DNA of 64,000 bases from JAVJRN01 sp040218415 (GTDB lineage Bacteria > Bacteroidota > Bacteroidia > Cytophagales > Cyclobacteriaceae). Positions 1-8,344 of the stretch are shown here, piece after piece; within the stretch, counting starts at the first letter, position 1; each line of letters begins with the position of its first letter. The position numbers were made by a program, and so were the translations under genes. The notes beneath the pieces are model-generated. The model worked only from the letters and a program-made list of their open reading frames with translations. It had not been told where the DNA came from and made no database searches. Location: the NCBI GenBank assembly GCA_040218415.1, contig JAVJRN010000081.1:124001-188000 (forward strand), read 5' to 3'.

Positions 1-501
1 GTAAATCCTAGAAAATCCTTTTAAATTATTGTGGTTTTCTTGGTGAACAAGTTCTCCTGATCCATCGAAAATGGTCAGCTCCACATCTGTAATATTCAGT
101 GAAGAAACTGTAAGTCTGTATCGTTTATCATCAAGTGCTTTAACGGCCATCGAGCTTTGGTTCTCCATCGTGTTTTCATTATTTATTTCAACACTTTCTG
201 ATATGGTTCCCAGTTTATCGGTAATCTCTACTACATACTTGCCATCTTCTAAAGATGACATGTTATATGGTAGAATGAAACCACCATCATTCTTTACTCT
301 GTCAGTTCTAATAACTTGACCTTCTTCATTCCTGACTCTGACTTTAACGATGTTAGTCTCCTTAGCCGTGTATATTATTTTATAAACCTGATCTTTTGCA
401 GGTATTACGTTTGCTCTTACTGATTTTGAACCATTTCCAGATCCAATAGCCGCGCTCATAACTGTTATAAACATTGCGACTGTCATTGTTAATTTTTTCA
501 T
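1..501 (-). CDS. Secreted protein, 3' part cut by window edge
   Basis: Reading the minus strand from the ATG at 501 gives an open frame of 167 codons running off the left edge. It begins with a signal peptide (MKKLTMTVAMFITVMSAAIG). Two short beta-rich modules follow, each of the 'vkVRVRNEEGQVI ... LEDGKYVVEITD' kind that resembles the Ig-like or sorting-domain folds of Bacteroidota exported proteins. The family is not recognised and the C-terminus is missing. The upstream region holds a TATTTTG element (complement of 563-569) and three ATGTCAC boxes, so expression is probably controlled there. The secreted nature is reasonably sure; the function is unknown. Confidence 0.7.
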   Translation of the reverse strand, partial: MKKLTMTVAMFITVMSAAIGSGNGSKSVRANVIPAKDQVYKIIYTAKETNIVKVRVRNEEGQVIRTDRVKNDGGFILPYNMSSLEDGKYVVEITDKLGTISESVEINNENTMENQSSMAVKALDDKRYRLTVSSLNITDVELTIFDGSGELVHQENHNNLKGFSRIY

Positions 502-571
502 TAGTCTTTGAGTTTAACCTTTAGGTTTGTTTTTATTGACATTACAAGTTTACGGTTGGATTCAAAATACT

Positions 572-609
572 ATGTCACCCTCTGGTAAAGGAATGTCACA
601 AAATGTCAC
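572..609 (-). promoter_or_regulatory. Three phased ATGTCAC boxes upstream of the secreted protein gene
   Basis: The heptamer ATGTCAC occurs at 572-578, 593-599 and 603-609, that is with 21- and 10-bp spacing, or two and one helical turns on the same face. On the minus strand they read GTGACAT and lie 71-108 bp upstream of the start at 501, just behind a TATTTTG -7-like element (complement of 563-569). This layout looks like an activator-binding region. The identity of the regulator is unknown. Confidence 0.5.
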
Positions 610-906
610 AAGCCATTAGTTAAATTCTCAATGAAACACCTTTAATGATGTGAAAGTAAACAATGAAAACGATTGTAGGTTATGAGAGAAGGCTTTTTTT
701 GTGAATATTAATGAAATATTAATATTTCAGGTCTTTAAATATTAGGTCTTCATCTTTTGGAAAAGAAAAAGGGAAAGGGGGAGTGTAGATAACTGCCAAG
801 AACACACGCTAAGGCGTATTACAGAAGCTTTTTTATCTTCTCTTTTTTCTTAGAGGCTAAATTTGCGCTGGAATTTTTTGAAGTTGTGGGAGCACTCAAA
901 AGTATA
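610..906. other. Intergenic stretch with an AT palindrome, no gene seen
   Basis: No supported gene lies between the 502-609 control region and the stop codon at 907. The stretch is AT-rich and contains a perfect 16-bp palindrome, GAAATATTAATATTTC, at 713-728. A TAAATTTG string at 858-865 on the plus strand resembles a Bacteroidota -7 element, but only an antisense ORF follows it. Nothing else stands out. Confidence 0.5.
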
Positions 907-1506
907 TTATCGAATAAACTCAATCATACCGCAGGCAATCTTCGGATTGACATGTGCATGAGTATGGTCATGGTTAGGGTCGCATTCTTGTGTAAAATCT
1001 TCACTGCCATCATGAATTACCACAATTTTGCCCAGAAGATCTCTAGCATCACCACTCGCTATTCTCCATAAATCAGTTTTAAGGCTTAAAGAACCAGTTC
1101 CGTCAGCACCTACAGTGACGTTTCCAACATCTCCGGCGAGAGGTTTGCCCCATGGAATACCTAAACTTCTTTTATTACAAAATTTTTCCATGTGCGGGAC
1201 ACCAATATTCCAATGAAGGGCTGGTTCTTCGCAGGTTCCTTCGTGTATGTGTACGGCGTGAACACCATTTGGAGGAAAACCACTAAGATTAATGGTCATG
1301 GTGACTATAGAATCTTGCTGTGTAAAGTTAATTTCACCTTTTCGTTCTGTGGTTAAAGTATATACACCTCCACCAAAGAGATCAATGGTAGTTAGTTCCA
1401 CCTTTGCTGCTTTTGTTTCAAGACTAGGATCATCCTCGGAACAACTAGATAAAGTTGTTAAAAGCATCAGGATAACTGCGAAATGAAAAAAACGCTTAGC
1501 TTTCAT
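907..1506 (-). CDS. Cu/Zn superoxide dismutase-like lipoprotein
   Basis: A 199-aa protein when started at the last of four consecutive ATGs. This start gives a lipoprotein signal with Cys22 (LTTLSSC). The body matches the Cu/Zn-SOD fold: HIHEGTC supplies two copper histidines and the first disulfide Cys, HWN the bridging-His position, GDVGN the zinc Asp, IVVIHDGSED the fourth copper His and KIACGMIEF the second disulfide Cys. The zinc-site histidine normally three residues before the Asp is Leu (LAGD). The usual Arg near the second Cys is Lys. A His-rich insert follows the IHDGSEDF segment. It would detoxify superoxide at the envelope if active. It overlaps the upstream gene by 11 bp, so translation is probably coupled. 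An upstream in-frame start at 1584 would bury the signal peptide and is unlikely. Confidence 0.75.
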   Translation of the reverse strand: MKAKRFFHFAVILMLLTTLSSCSEDDPSLETKAAKVELTTIDLFGGGVYTLTTERKGEINFTQQDSIVTMTINLSGFPPNGVHAVHIHEGTCEEPALHWNIGVPHMEKFCNKRSLGIPWGKPLAGDVGNVTVGADGTGSLSLKTDLWRIASGDARDLLGKIVVIHDGSEDFTQECDPNHDHTHAHVNPKIACGMIEFIR

Positions 1507-1849
1507 CATCATCATCAGCGTCAGAGTTATCGCCGAGATAGTCAGCCATATGATCCATATCTCCATATTTATCCTCGTAATCATCTTTTACACTTTCCTT
1601 TAAATTACCGTCTCCGTCAAAGTCATCGTCATCTTCGATGATGGCTTGTGCTTGAGCTTTGGTCATTCTGACCATATAATACTTGTCCTCAGTTTCAAAC
1701 GGTAAAGCGGAAATTTTCTTGCCTTCCTTATCATAAAAATGTATCAATGAGTCTTCAAATCCATAAGGGTAGGCGAGCTTTATTTGCTCTTGAATTACCG
1801 CATCAATTTTGACAAAATCTTTTATTACTCTTGGTTTAGATGATTGCAT
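1496..1849 (-). CDS. Conserved acidic protein of unknown function
   Basis: A 117-aa protein with a basic, ordered N-terminal half (residues 1-70) and a very acidic tail rich in Asp/Glu that ends in DADDDDES. I recognise the N-terminal pattern (KPRVIKDFVKID, AYPYGFEDSLIHF, ALPFETEDKYYMVRM) as one that recurs in Cytophagales genomes without an assigned function. There is no signal peptide or membrane segment. The Asp-codon run GATGATGATGATGAA at its 3' end also supplies the start codons of the SOD-like gene, so the two genes are translationally linked. No function is proposed. Confidence 0.75.
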   Translation of the reverse strand: MQSSKPRVIKDFVKIDAVIQEQIKLAYPYGFEDSLIHFYDKEGKKISALPFETEDKYYMVRMTKAQAQAIIEDDDDFDGDGNLKESVKDDYEDKYGDMDHMADYLGDNSDADDDDES

Positions 1850-1946
1850 GTACTCTTAATTTTTTATAAACGTAAATAAAGGCAGCTAATTATCAAATTA
1901 GGAAGGCGTGATTATTGTTATTTTTTTAGAGACTCTTTTTGACGGA

Positions 1947-2639
1947 TCATATAACTAGTTTGTAACCAGCACCATGCACCGTCAAAATAAATTTAGGATC
2001 ATTGGGGTTAGTTTCTATTTTTTGTCTCAATTTCAATATGAAATTATCTACCGTTCGGGTTGTGGGTTGAGCATCATATCCCCATACATCTTCCAATAAC
2101 TTATATCTGCTGACCACTTCGTTTTTATGTTTTAACAAATATGCCAATACTTCAAATTCTTTGTAGGACATTTTTGTTACGCCATCTATTTTATGCGACG
2201 CTTCATAATGCACAAAATCAAGCCTAAGATTTCCAATTTCTACTTGGCTAGGTTGTTCATCATTGTCGGTATTGTCTTTAGATCTTCTTAATACAGCCTT
2301 GACGCGGGCAATTAACTCGCGTATTGAAAAGGGTTTGGTGATGTAATCATCTGCCCCTAATTCTAGACCTAATACCTTATCTATTTCTTCAGCTTTTGCA
2401 GTCAGGAATATAATTGGTGTTGTAACTCCTTGTTTTCTAGCTAATTTGCAAACGTCAAAACCCGAAATTTTAGGCATCATGACATCTAAAATTATCAGAT
2501 CATAAACGTTATTTGTAATATTTTCTAAACCAGCTTCGCCATCTTTGGCTATGGTCACTTCAAATTGCTCAAACTCAAGGTTATCCTTGAGTCCCATTTG
2601 CATATTCGGTTCATCTTCAACTATGAGTATTTTCGACAT
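1947..2639 (-). CDS. OmpR/PhoB-family response regulator
   Basis: 230 aa. Residues 1-115 form a receiver domain with the acidic pair E8/D9, phosphoacceptor Asp52 (LIILDVMMP), the conserved Thr in FLTAKAE and Lys in YITKPFS. Residues about 132-228 are a winged-helix DNA-binding domain ending in the typical TVHGAGYKLV motif, with RTVDNFILKLRQKIE as the recognition-helix region. Its start lies inside the end of the histidine kinase gene (23-bp overlap), so the two are co-transcribed and form a cognate pair. The regulon is unknown. The next gene downstream is more than 90 bp away and probably separate. Confidence 0.93.
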   Translation of the reverse strand: MSKILIVEDEPNMQMGLKDNLEFEQFEVTIAKDGEAGLENITNNVYDLIILDVMMPKISGFDVCKLARKQGVTTPIIFLTAKAEEIDKVLGLELGADDYITKPFSIRELIARVKAVLRRSKDNTDNDEQPSQVEIGNLRLDFVHYEASHKIDGVTKMSYKEFEVLAYLLKHKNEVVSRYKLLEDVWGYDAQPTTRTVDNFILKLRQKIETNPNDPKFILTVHGAGYKLVI

Positions 2640-4194
2640 CTGTTGTTTTATTAAATACCAATCTAAATGTACTACCTTGATTTAACGTGCTTTCGACTTC
2701 AATGTCACCTTGGTGAGCTTCCATGATATGATTTATCAGTGATAATCCCAGACCAGCTCCTTTTCGTGTATGAACATTTCCTTCAGACACACGATAGAAT
2801 TTCTCAAAAATTTGGTTGACTTCCTGGGGTGAAATGCCAATCCCTTGGTCGCTAACTTCAACAAAAACATGAGATTCTCTTATGCCTGTAGTGATTTTTA
2901 TGTGTCGGCGCTCGTCACTATATTTTATGGCATTATCAATTAAATTGACCATGGCCTCATATAATGCTTCTTTATCTGCTTTGACCAAGACCATAGAATC
3001 TATGTAATTAATTTCATGTGTGAATCCATTTCGATCCAAATGAAACTCATAATCATGTGTAACCTCATAAACTAGTTCATTGAGGTCTATTTTGGCAAGA
3101 CTATACCTTCTGTTACCCGCTTCTATTTGTGAGAAATTCAAAATCTTATTAACAATATTAGTCAGGCGATTGGTTTCTTTATAGATGATTTGTTCATATT
3201 CTTTACGTTTTTCAATGCTGGGTACTCTGTCAAGCATAAGTGTTTCTGCAAACATGCTTATTAAGGCAAGGGGTGTCCTGATTTCATGAGATACGTTTGA
3301 AACAAAATCTGATTTTGTTTGTGCTAGATAAATCTCCCTTTTTAAGTTTCTAAACACTAAAGAGAAGCCGAAAATCAATAACAAAATAAGAACAAAGGCA
3401 GCCAACAGATTGAACTTCGTTCGCTCTGCAACAAGCTCTTTAACAGACTTGTTTTGGGAGCTAATACCCATGAGCATATTAGGAAAGAGCCACATAGGTT
3501 TTGATATGCTAATTTCATTGGAAACGCTATCGGTACAATAGATTAACTCATCGTTTTTGGCCGATTTCAAAGTGATGATTAGATCCTTGCCCGCGATTTG
3601 TTGCAGTTTTGGAGATAAAACATCCTCGGCAAAACCTAGAACATCAATGAAGCCGCTGAGAACTATTTTTTCACCTTGGTATATTTCTAAAATAGCAAAT
3701 ATTACCTGAACATCTCTTCCATTGATAGAGGTGGTTATTCTTGGTTCAATTTTCCTATAACCAGCATCTGAGTACCTGAGAAGTTGGTCAACTATTAATT
3801 GGTTGTTGTCCAGGTATTCTTCAGCAAGTTCTTTCCACTTTGTCCGGGCAAAACTGCTATCCACGATGATTAACGATTCGTAGCTAGAATCAGCGCGCAT
3901 AAGGTGTATTGACAATAAGTTGCTGTATTTCAAGAAGGAATTGTCTTTGGTTTCTAGTCCAAGTTTCTTGTTTAGTCTAGATTCGAGCTTATCCAATATG
4001 CCGTTTATAGCATCGTCAGAATATTGATTGGCAGAAAAAAGAATGGCATCTAATTGATCTCTATATATACGCTCCATGACTTCTTCATCCTCCTTTATTG
4101 AAGTGATTTCATAGATAGAGTAAATAACCAATGGGAGTAATATTGTGCCAATGACAGTTATTATAAGTTTTGATATTGCAGAAGATTTGATCAA
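2617..4194 (-). CDS. Membrane sensor histidine kinase
   Basis: 525 aa. A membrane segment at about 8-28 and another at 262-281 bracket a periplasmic sensor region of about 230 residues. HisKA follows with the phosphorylated His303 in FVSNVSHEIRTPLA, then a HATPase_c domain with the N-box NLIDNAIKY, DQGIGIS and GAGLGLSLINHI. It phosphorylates the OmpR-type regulator encoded immediately downstream with a 23-bp overlap. The periplasmic domain resembles no sensor I can name, so the signal is unknown. An upstream intergenic region of about 100 bp separates it from the divergent gene at 4295. Confidence 0.93.
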   Translation of the reverse strand: MIKSSAISKLIITVIGTILLPLVIYSIYEITSIKEDEEVMERIYRDQLDAILFSANQYSDDAINGILDKLESRLNKKLGLETKDNSFLKYSNLLSIHLMRADSSYESLIIVDSSFARTKWKELAEEYLDNNQLIVDQLLRYSDAGYRKIEPRITTSINGRDVQVIFAILEIYQGEKIVLSGFIDVLGFAEDVLSPKLQQIAGKDLIITLKSAKNDELIYCTDSVSNEISISKPMWLFPNMLMGISSQNKSVKELVAERTKFNLLAAFVLILLLIFGFSLVFRNLKREIYLAQTKSDFVSNVSHEIRTPLALISMFAETLMLDRVPSIEKRKEYEQIIYKETNRLTNIVNKILNFSQIEAGNRRYSLAKIDLNELVYEVTHDYEFHLDRNGFTHEINYIDSMVLVKADKEALYEAMVNLIDNAIKYSDERRHIKITTGIRESHVFVEVSDQGIGISPQEVNQIFEKFYRVSEGNVHTRKGAGLGLSLINHIMEAHQGDIEVESTLNQGSTFRLVFNKTTDVENTHS

Positions 4195-4294
4195 TGGTGA
4201 ACTTTTAGTACAATATACACGCTAATCTTATTTTGTATTGGATTAGACTTTGCATTTAGTTAATTTCCTGAATTAATTCATTACCTATTTAAAT

Positions 4295-4570
4295 ATGGCA
4301 ACAAGAGGACAAGTTGAAAATATACTCTCAGAACTGGGAAAAAAGATAGATGTTTTGATTTCTGAAACGAAGGAATCGACGGATGAAGTGAGAGATGAAT
4401 TGGAGAATAAAATCAAAGATTTAAAACAGCGAAAGGAGAAGCTAGAAAAGGATATCGAAGATTATAAAGATAACAATGAGGATAAGTGGAATGATGCCAA
4501 AAATCACGTTTCCTCGGCTTTAGTTGAGCTTAAAAAGGCTGTTGAGGCTCTTTTTAAGGATAAAAAATAG
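4295..4570 (+). CDS. Small charged coiled-coil protein
   Basis: 91 aa, starting at ATG 4295. It is almost entirely Lys/Glu/Asp-rich helix with heptad spacing (residues 5-88), for example DELENKIKDLKQRKEKLEK. There is no signal peptide or membrane segment. It is divergent from the histidine kinase and convergent with the nucleoside phosphorylase, ending 3 bp before the latter's stop codon. It is likely a real cytosolic helical protein because it fills the gap neatly and has a plausible start. It could act in scaffolding or stress tolerance, but nothing in the sequence shows this. Confidence 0.65.
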   Translation: MATRGQVENILSELGKKIDVLISETKESTDEVRDELENKIKDLKQRKEKLEKDIEDYKDNNEDKWNDAKNHVSSALVELKKAVEALFKDKK

Positions 4571-4573
4571 TTG

Positions 4574-5428
4574 TCAGATGGTATCTAGCACTTTTTCTAT
4601 CAGACTGTCAATAATTTTATTGGGGTCTTTAGAGAATTCATTTTTTGTTCTACTTGCTAGGATGGCATTCAAACTTATCATTTCATGGCCGAGAAGTTTG
4701 GCTAAGGCGTAATATCCAGCTGTTTCCATTTCAAGATTAGTCAACCAAAAAGTTCCATGGTGAAAGGAGTTGAGCTGATCGATGAGCTTTGGATATTTAA
4801 TTGGTATTCGCACGGTACGCCCTTGTGGAGCATAAAATCCCTGGCAAGTGACTGTATTTCCGAGAGTAAAACCAGAAGAGGAAAAAGTATCGATTAATGC
4901 GCTTGATCCTTTCACACAATAAGGTGTGTATGGCAGGTCAATTTCAGTCTTTAGCTTATTGGCTATCAATTTTTCAAAATCCGAAAAATCGGAATCGTAA
5001 AAGTGAAGAAGAGGATCTAAACCTACAGCATATTCACTCATGACAACATCGCCGATAAGGATGTCATCTTGTATACTTCCAGAGGTTCCTATTCTTACGA
5101 TTTCCAGACTTCTTTTTTGTTTTTTGACCTTACGCGTTTTGAAATCAATATTAGCCAAAGCATCAAGCTCTGTCATTAATATTTCTACGTTATCGGTTCC
5201 CATTCCAGAACTGATAACCATCAGTCTTTTCCCTTTGTAAGTGCCAACATGCGTGATAAATTCACGCTTATTCATTTCAAAATCGATTTCATCGAAATAC
5301 CGAGATATTCGATGTACACGACTTGGGTCACCCACAGTGATGATTTTATCAGTGATGTTTTCTGGTTTTAAATTAAGATGGTAGACACTACCATCCGAAT
5401 TGATGATCAAGTCGGTTTCGGATATCAT
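4574..5428 (-). CDS. Nucleoside phosphorylase (uridine phosphorylase-like)
   Basis: 284 aa of the PNP/UDP phosphorylase superfamily, which cleaves nucleosides with phosphate to base and ribose-1-phosphate in the cytosol. Visible motifs are the phosphate-binding ITVGDPSRVHRI (about 31-42), VISSGMGTDNVEI and IVRIGTSGSIQ. The nucleoside-binding region is TNLEMETAGYYALAKLLGH, whose ExE pair contacts the ribose. Length is normal for the family. Its ATG overlaps the trhO stop by 4 bp, so the two genes form an operon. Whether uridine or a purine is preferred cannot be read from the sequence; uridine phosphorylase is the best guess. Confidence 0.85.
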   Translation of the reverse strand: MISETDLIINSDGSVYHLNLKPENITDKIITVGDPSRVHRISRYFDEIDFEMNKREFITHVGTYKGKRLMVISSGMGTDNVEILMTELDALANIDFKTRKVKKQKRSLEIVRIGTSGSIQDDILIGDVVMSEYAVGLDPLLHFYDSDFSDFEKLIANKLKTEIDLPYTPYCVKGSSALIDTFSSSGFTLGNTVTCQGFYAPQGRTVRIPIKYPKLIDQLNSFHHGTFWLTNLEMETAGYYALAKLLGHEMISLNAILASRTKNEFSKDPNKIIDSLIEKVLDTI

Positions 5429-6399
5429 ATTGTATGCTTCTGCACTTCCTTTATTCTTTTTGATCCACGATATGGGTTGTAGCCATTCATGTTCGTTTGG
5501 TAATTGCCAGTCCCATCATACGGTCTAACATCAGGATTCTTAGAGCAGTCTTCAGAGCAGCAGCCTTGATACACTTCGGCTCCTTTCTCGCTCATTGGAA
5601 TATGCAAATTGCAATGCGGATTGGCGCAATTGACCATGCGATCGCTTGGTACACCTGTGACGTAACATCTGGAAATTACGGTCGGATTGACTTTATTTAA
5701 ATCTTTGGTAATTCTACCATCGAAGACGTAACATTTTCCTTCGAAATCTTCACCATCTGCTTCAAGCCCATATTTGATAATACCCCCATGAAGTTGATAC
5801 ACATTTTCAAAACCCTGCTCTAGCAAATAGGCACTTGCTTTTTCACATTTAATTCCTCCAGTACAATACGTGATGATCTTCTTGTTTTTCAAGCCTTCAA
5901 GCTCTTTTACTTTTTCTGGAAAGTCTCTGAAGTTGTCAATATCGAGGGTTAATGCGTTTTTAAATTTCCCGATATTGTGTTCATAATTTGATCTAACATC
6001 CAAAATGACGGTATCTTCTGCTTGTTCCTTTAGAATTTCTCTGAATTCTGTAGGCTCCACGTAAGTTCCTGTTTTTTCTGTTGGGTTGACATGCCTTAAG
6101 CTAGAATGCACAATTTCTTGTTTCACTCTCACATGCAGTTTTGCAAAAGTGTGTTGTTCAACAGGCTCTATTTTGAACTCCACGTGACTGAAACGCGGAT
6201 CTGCCTTCACTTCTTGCATATATTGCTCGCATGGTTCTTTCAATCCCGATAAGGTGCCATTCAAGCCTTCTTCGGCGATGATTACTCTTCCGAGTAACCC
6301 TAATTCGATACATCTTAAGTGATGTTCTTCCCTGAAAACTTCGGGATTATCAATGTGCGTGTAGCAGTAATAAAGTAAGTTGAGATATTGTTCTTTCAT
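5425..6399 (-). CDS. trhO: TrhO-type rhodanese, tRNA U34 hydroxylase
   Basis: 324 aa of the YceA/TrhO family, which makes 5-hydroxyuridine at position 34 of tRNAs using oxygen. It has the acylphosphatase-like N-terminal domain (about 1-100), then a rhodanese domain (about 112-215) with the family signature CTGGIKCEKA, in which Cys179 and Cys185 are present. A Cys-rich C-terminal tail follows (CANPHCNLHIP, CCSEDCSKNP). Length is close to the usual 320-350. It is followed with a 4-bp overlap by a nucleoside phosphorylase, which suggests a shared nucleoside/RNA-salvage context. The call is secure by family. Confidence 0.9.
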   Translation of the reverse strand: MKEQYLNLLYYCYTHIDNPEVFREEHHLRCIELGLLGRVIIAEEGLNGTLSGLKEPCEQYMQEVKADPRFSHVEFKIEPVEQHTFAKLHVRVKQEIVHSSLRHVNPTEKTGTYVEPTEFREILKEQAEDTVILDVRSNYEHNIGKFKNALTLDIDNFRDFPEKVKELEGLKNKKIITYCTGGIKCEKASAYLLEQGFENVYQLHGGIIKYGLEADGEDFEGKCYVFDGRITKDLNKVNPTVISRCYVTGVPSDRMVNCANPHCNLHIPMSEKGAEVYQGCCSEDCSKNPDVRPYDGTGNYQTNMNGYNPYRGSKRIKEVQKHTI

Positions 6400-6460
6400 A
6401 ACATAAATACCCGTTTCGGCGGGGTGTTTTGAATGAGGTTAATTTAAACTTTAATATATT

Positions 6461-7099
6461 CTATTTTCCAATTTCTTGAGCCGGATTTCCAAAAACAGTT
6501 TTATTTGTCGCTACATCGGCAATTACAACCGATCCTGCGCCGATTCTGGCATTTTTACCAATTTTCACGCCACCAACGATCGTTACGCCAGAGCCAATAA
6601 ATGCGCCCTCCTCTATCTCTACTCCTGCATTGATAATACTTCCAGCACCAATTTGTACAAAGTCACCGATGATTGATTCATGATCGAGCGTTACACCTGT
6701 ATTTAAAATGCAATGTTGACCAAGTTTAACAGCGGCTCCTATGAATACCTTGGCATTGATGAAGTTTCCATGACCAATTTCTGAAGATTCAGATATCCGG
6801 GCATCTGCATGAATGGCATTCATGGGCATAGTTTTTCGCTTTTCATTGAGCATCTTAACCAATGATTGACGCATGTTATTTTCATCTACAGCAATGAACG
6901 CGTCACATTTCTGACCGATGAGTTTTAAAAAACCATGATCCTCGGTATCGCCAAGTATGGTTACTTCGTCAATCTCATTTCCGTGCACGGTTTTGTCATC
7001 ATCCAGAAATCCGTAAACGATGATTTGATTGCTTTTAAATATTTCGTAAGCAGCTTTTGCAATGCCCTTTGATCCTAAAATAATGACTGGTTTGTTCAT
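6461..7099 (-). CDS. NeuD/PglD-family sugar O/N-acyltransferase
   Basis: 212 aa. The N-terminal 75 residues form a small Rossmann-like domain (VIILGSKGIAKAAYEIFKS, GFLDDD). The rest is a left-handed beta-helix built from hexapeptide repeats ([LIV]GxGxxI type, residues about 95-205: IGHGNFINA, IGDFVQIGAGSIINA, IGSGVTIVGGVKIG). These are the hallmarks of PglD/NeuD acetyl-CoA-dependent sugar acyltransferases used in surface glycan synthesis. It lies 24 bp downstream of a multispanning membrane protein gene in the same direction. The sugar substrate is unknown and no glycan cluster surrounds it. Confidence 0.85.
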   Translation of the reverse strand: MNKPVIILGSKGIAKAAYEIFKSNQIIVYGFLDDDKTVHGNEIDEVTILGDTEDHGFLKLIGQKCDAFIAVDENNMRQSLVKMLNEKRKTMPMNAIHADARISESSEIGHGNFINAKVFIGAAVKLGQHCILNTGVTLDHESIIGDFVQIGAGSIINAGVEIEEGAFIGSGVTIVGGVKIGKNARIGAGSVVIADVATNKTVFGNPAQEIGK

Positions 7100-7123
7100 G
7101 GTGATTTTTAATAAAACGCAAAT

Positions 7124-8344
7124 TTAGCCAATTCTTTGCCTAAAGGAAACAATGTCTTTCAATGGGATAATCGAGATTAGAAATATAAAAAAAGGCCAAT
7201 AGACCACTCTATAACGAGCTAGGGTTCCGAAATTACCCGTTGACATTGGAAGAAATAAGGCTAATGTTATTATGAAAACAGCTAAGGAGAACATGAGATA
7301 AGAAGGTTTCCATCTTTTCAAGTTGACGAGACTATATATCGTAAAGATGATCGCAATAAGTGATTCTAACCAGTAGAGCACGTTCATTGTAGACCCTTCA
7401 AAGGGCATGGGGCGAAACAAACCCGTGAAAATGCTAAGTGGGCTGTGGTACAAAATACTCCACCAACTAGCATCAAAATTCAATGAAAAAATATTTTGAG
7501 AAGATGATCGAGCACTAATTGCATCGAAATTATCAAACAAGCTCTCAGGAATCCGACTCAAGCTTAAATGATGTTGAAGCGTAGATGCAATTAAAATGAT
7601 CACTCCCACAAAAATTAACCCACTAATGGTTGCTGCTTTAGGTGAGAGTTTCCAAACTTTTTGCACTTCGCCAGTCAACAAAACAGTTAATGCCATAATG
7701 AGCGGTGGGAGGACATAATACTTGATATTGAAAATGAAATAGCAAAGGACTAATATGATACTGACGAGTACAACTTTTCGCTTCGAGGAAGGGAAGTTTA
7801 ATAAGCAAATAAGGATAATGAAAATAAAACTAGTCAGTAGCGTCTCTTTAAATATTCCGCTAGTCCATGCTAGTGAGGAGGGAAGGAGAAAAAGTGCGAT
7901 AAATGCTGACGGTTTGAACTGATTGAACTGGTTTATTATACTTTGAAACAAGTAAAAGCCGCAAAGAAAATTACCCAAGGCTAGATATATCGTGATGAGC
8001 CAAAAGTGATTGTTGGTTAGTAACCCGAGAATACTTACTATTTTACCAAAGAATAAATTTCGTGATTCTGATTTGAAAGATGGAAATTGAGTATCTGAAA
8101 GGAATCCAAAATATTCACTCCAACCTAATTTTGCTTTTTCGGCCACTATCACGCTCTGTTCATAAAGGAACTTTGTATCACTGCCTTCTTGGTAGGTGAC
8201 GAAAACATAGGCGACAAGTAGTCCACTGACAATTTTCAGAATAGCCAAGCCCCAAAATGTGAGTTTGCTTAATTCATGCTGTTTTCTTGATATCGCTAAG
8301 AGAAGAAATCCAATGAATAGAATATGAAAAAGAACCAGTATCAA
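7124..8344 (-). CDS. Polytopic membrane protein, unknown function
   Basis: 406 aa with about ten hydrophobic segments. Typical stretches are ISGLIFVGVIILIAST and SLAVFIITLALFLPM, and the C-terminal GTLARYRVVYWPFFIF recalls the last loop and helix of membrane-embedded polymerases or glycosyltransferases of lipid-linked sugars. I do not recognise a named family. Its ATG overlaps the end of the DUF2851 gene by 4 bp, and an acyltransferase gene follows by 24 bp, so it belongs to that operon. A role in envelope glycan assembly is a guess from its acyltransferase neighbour. Confidence 0.75.
   Translation of the reverse strand: MILVLFHILFIGFLLLAISRKQHELSKLTFWGLAILKIVSGLLVAYVFVTYQEGSDTKFLYEQSVIVAEKAKLGWSEYFGFLSDTQFPSFKSESRNLFFGKIVSILGLLTNNHFWLITIYLALGNFLCGFYLFQSIINQFNQFKPSAFIALFLLPSSLAWTSGIFKETLLTSFIFIILICLLNFPSSKRKVVLVSIILVLCYFIFNIKYYVLPPLIMALTVLLTGEVQKVWKLSPKAATISGLIFVGVIILIASTLQHHLSLSRIPESLFDNFDAISARSSSQNIFSLNFDASWWSILYHSPLSIFTGLFRPMPFEGSTMNVLYWLESLIAIIFTIYSLVNLKRWKPSYLMFSLAVFIITLALFLPMSTGNFGTLARYRVVYWPFFIFLISIIPLKDIVSFRQRIG

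Noticed and set aside
1507..1584. Longer SOD-like protein starting at 1584
   Set aside because: The added residues would run through the acidic gene's frame and bury the lipoprotein signal that starts at the last ATG.
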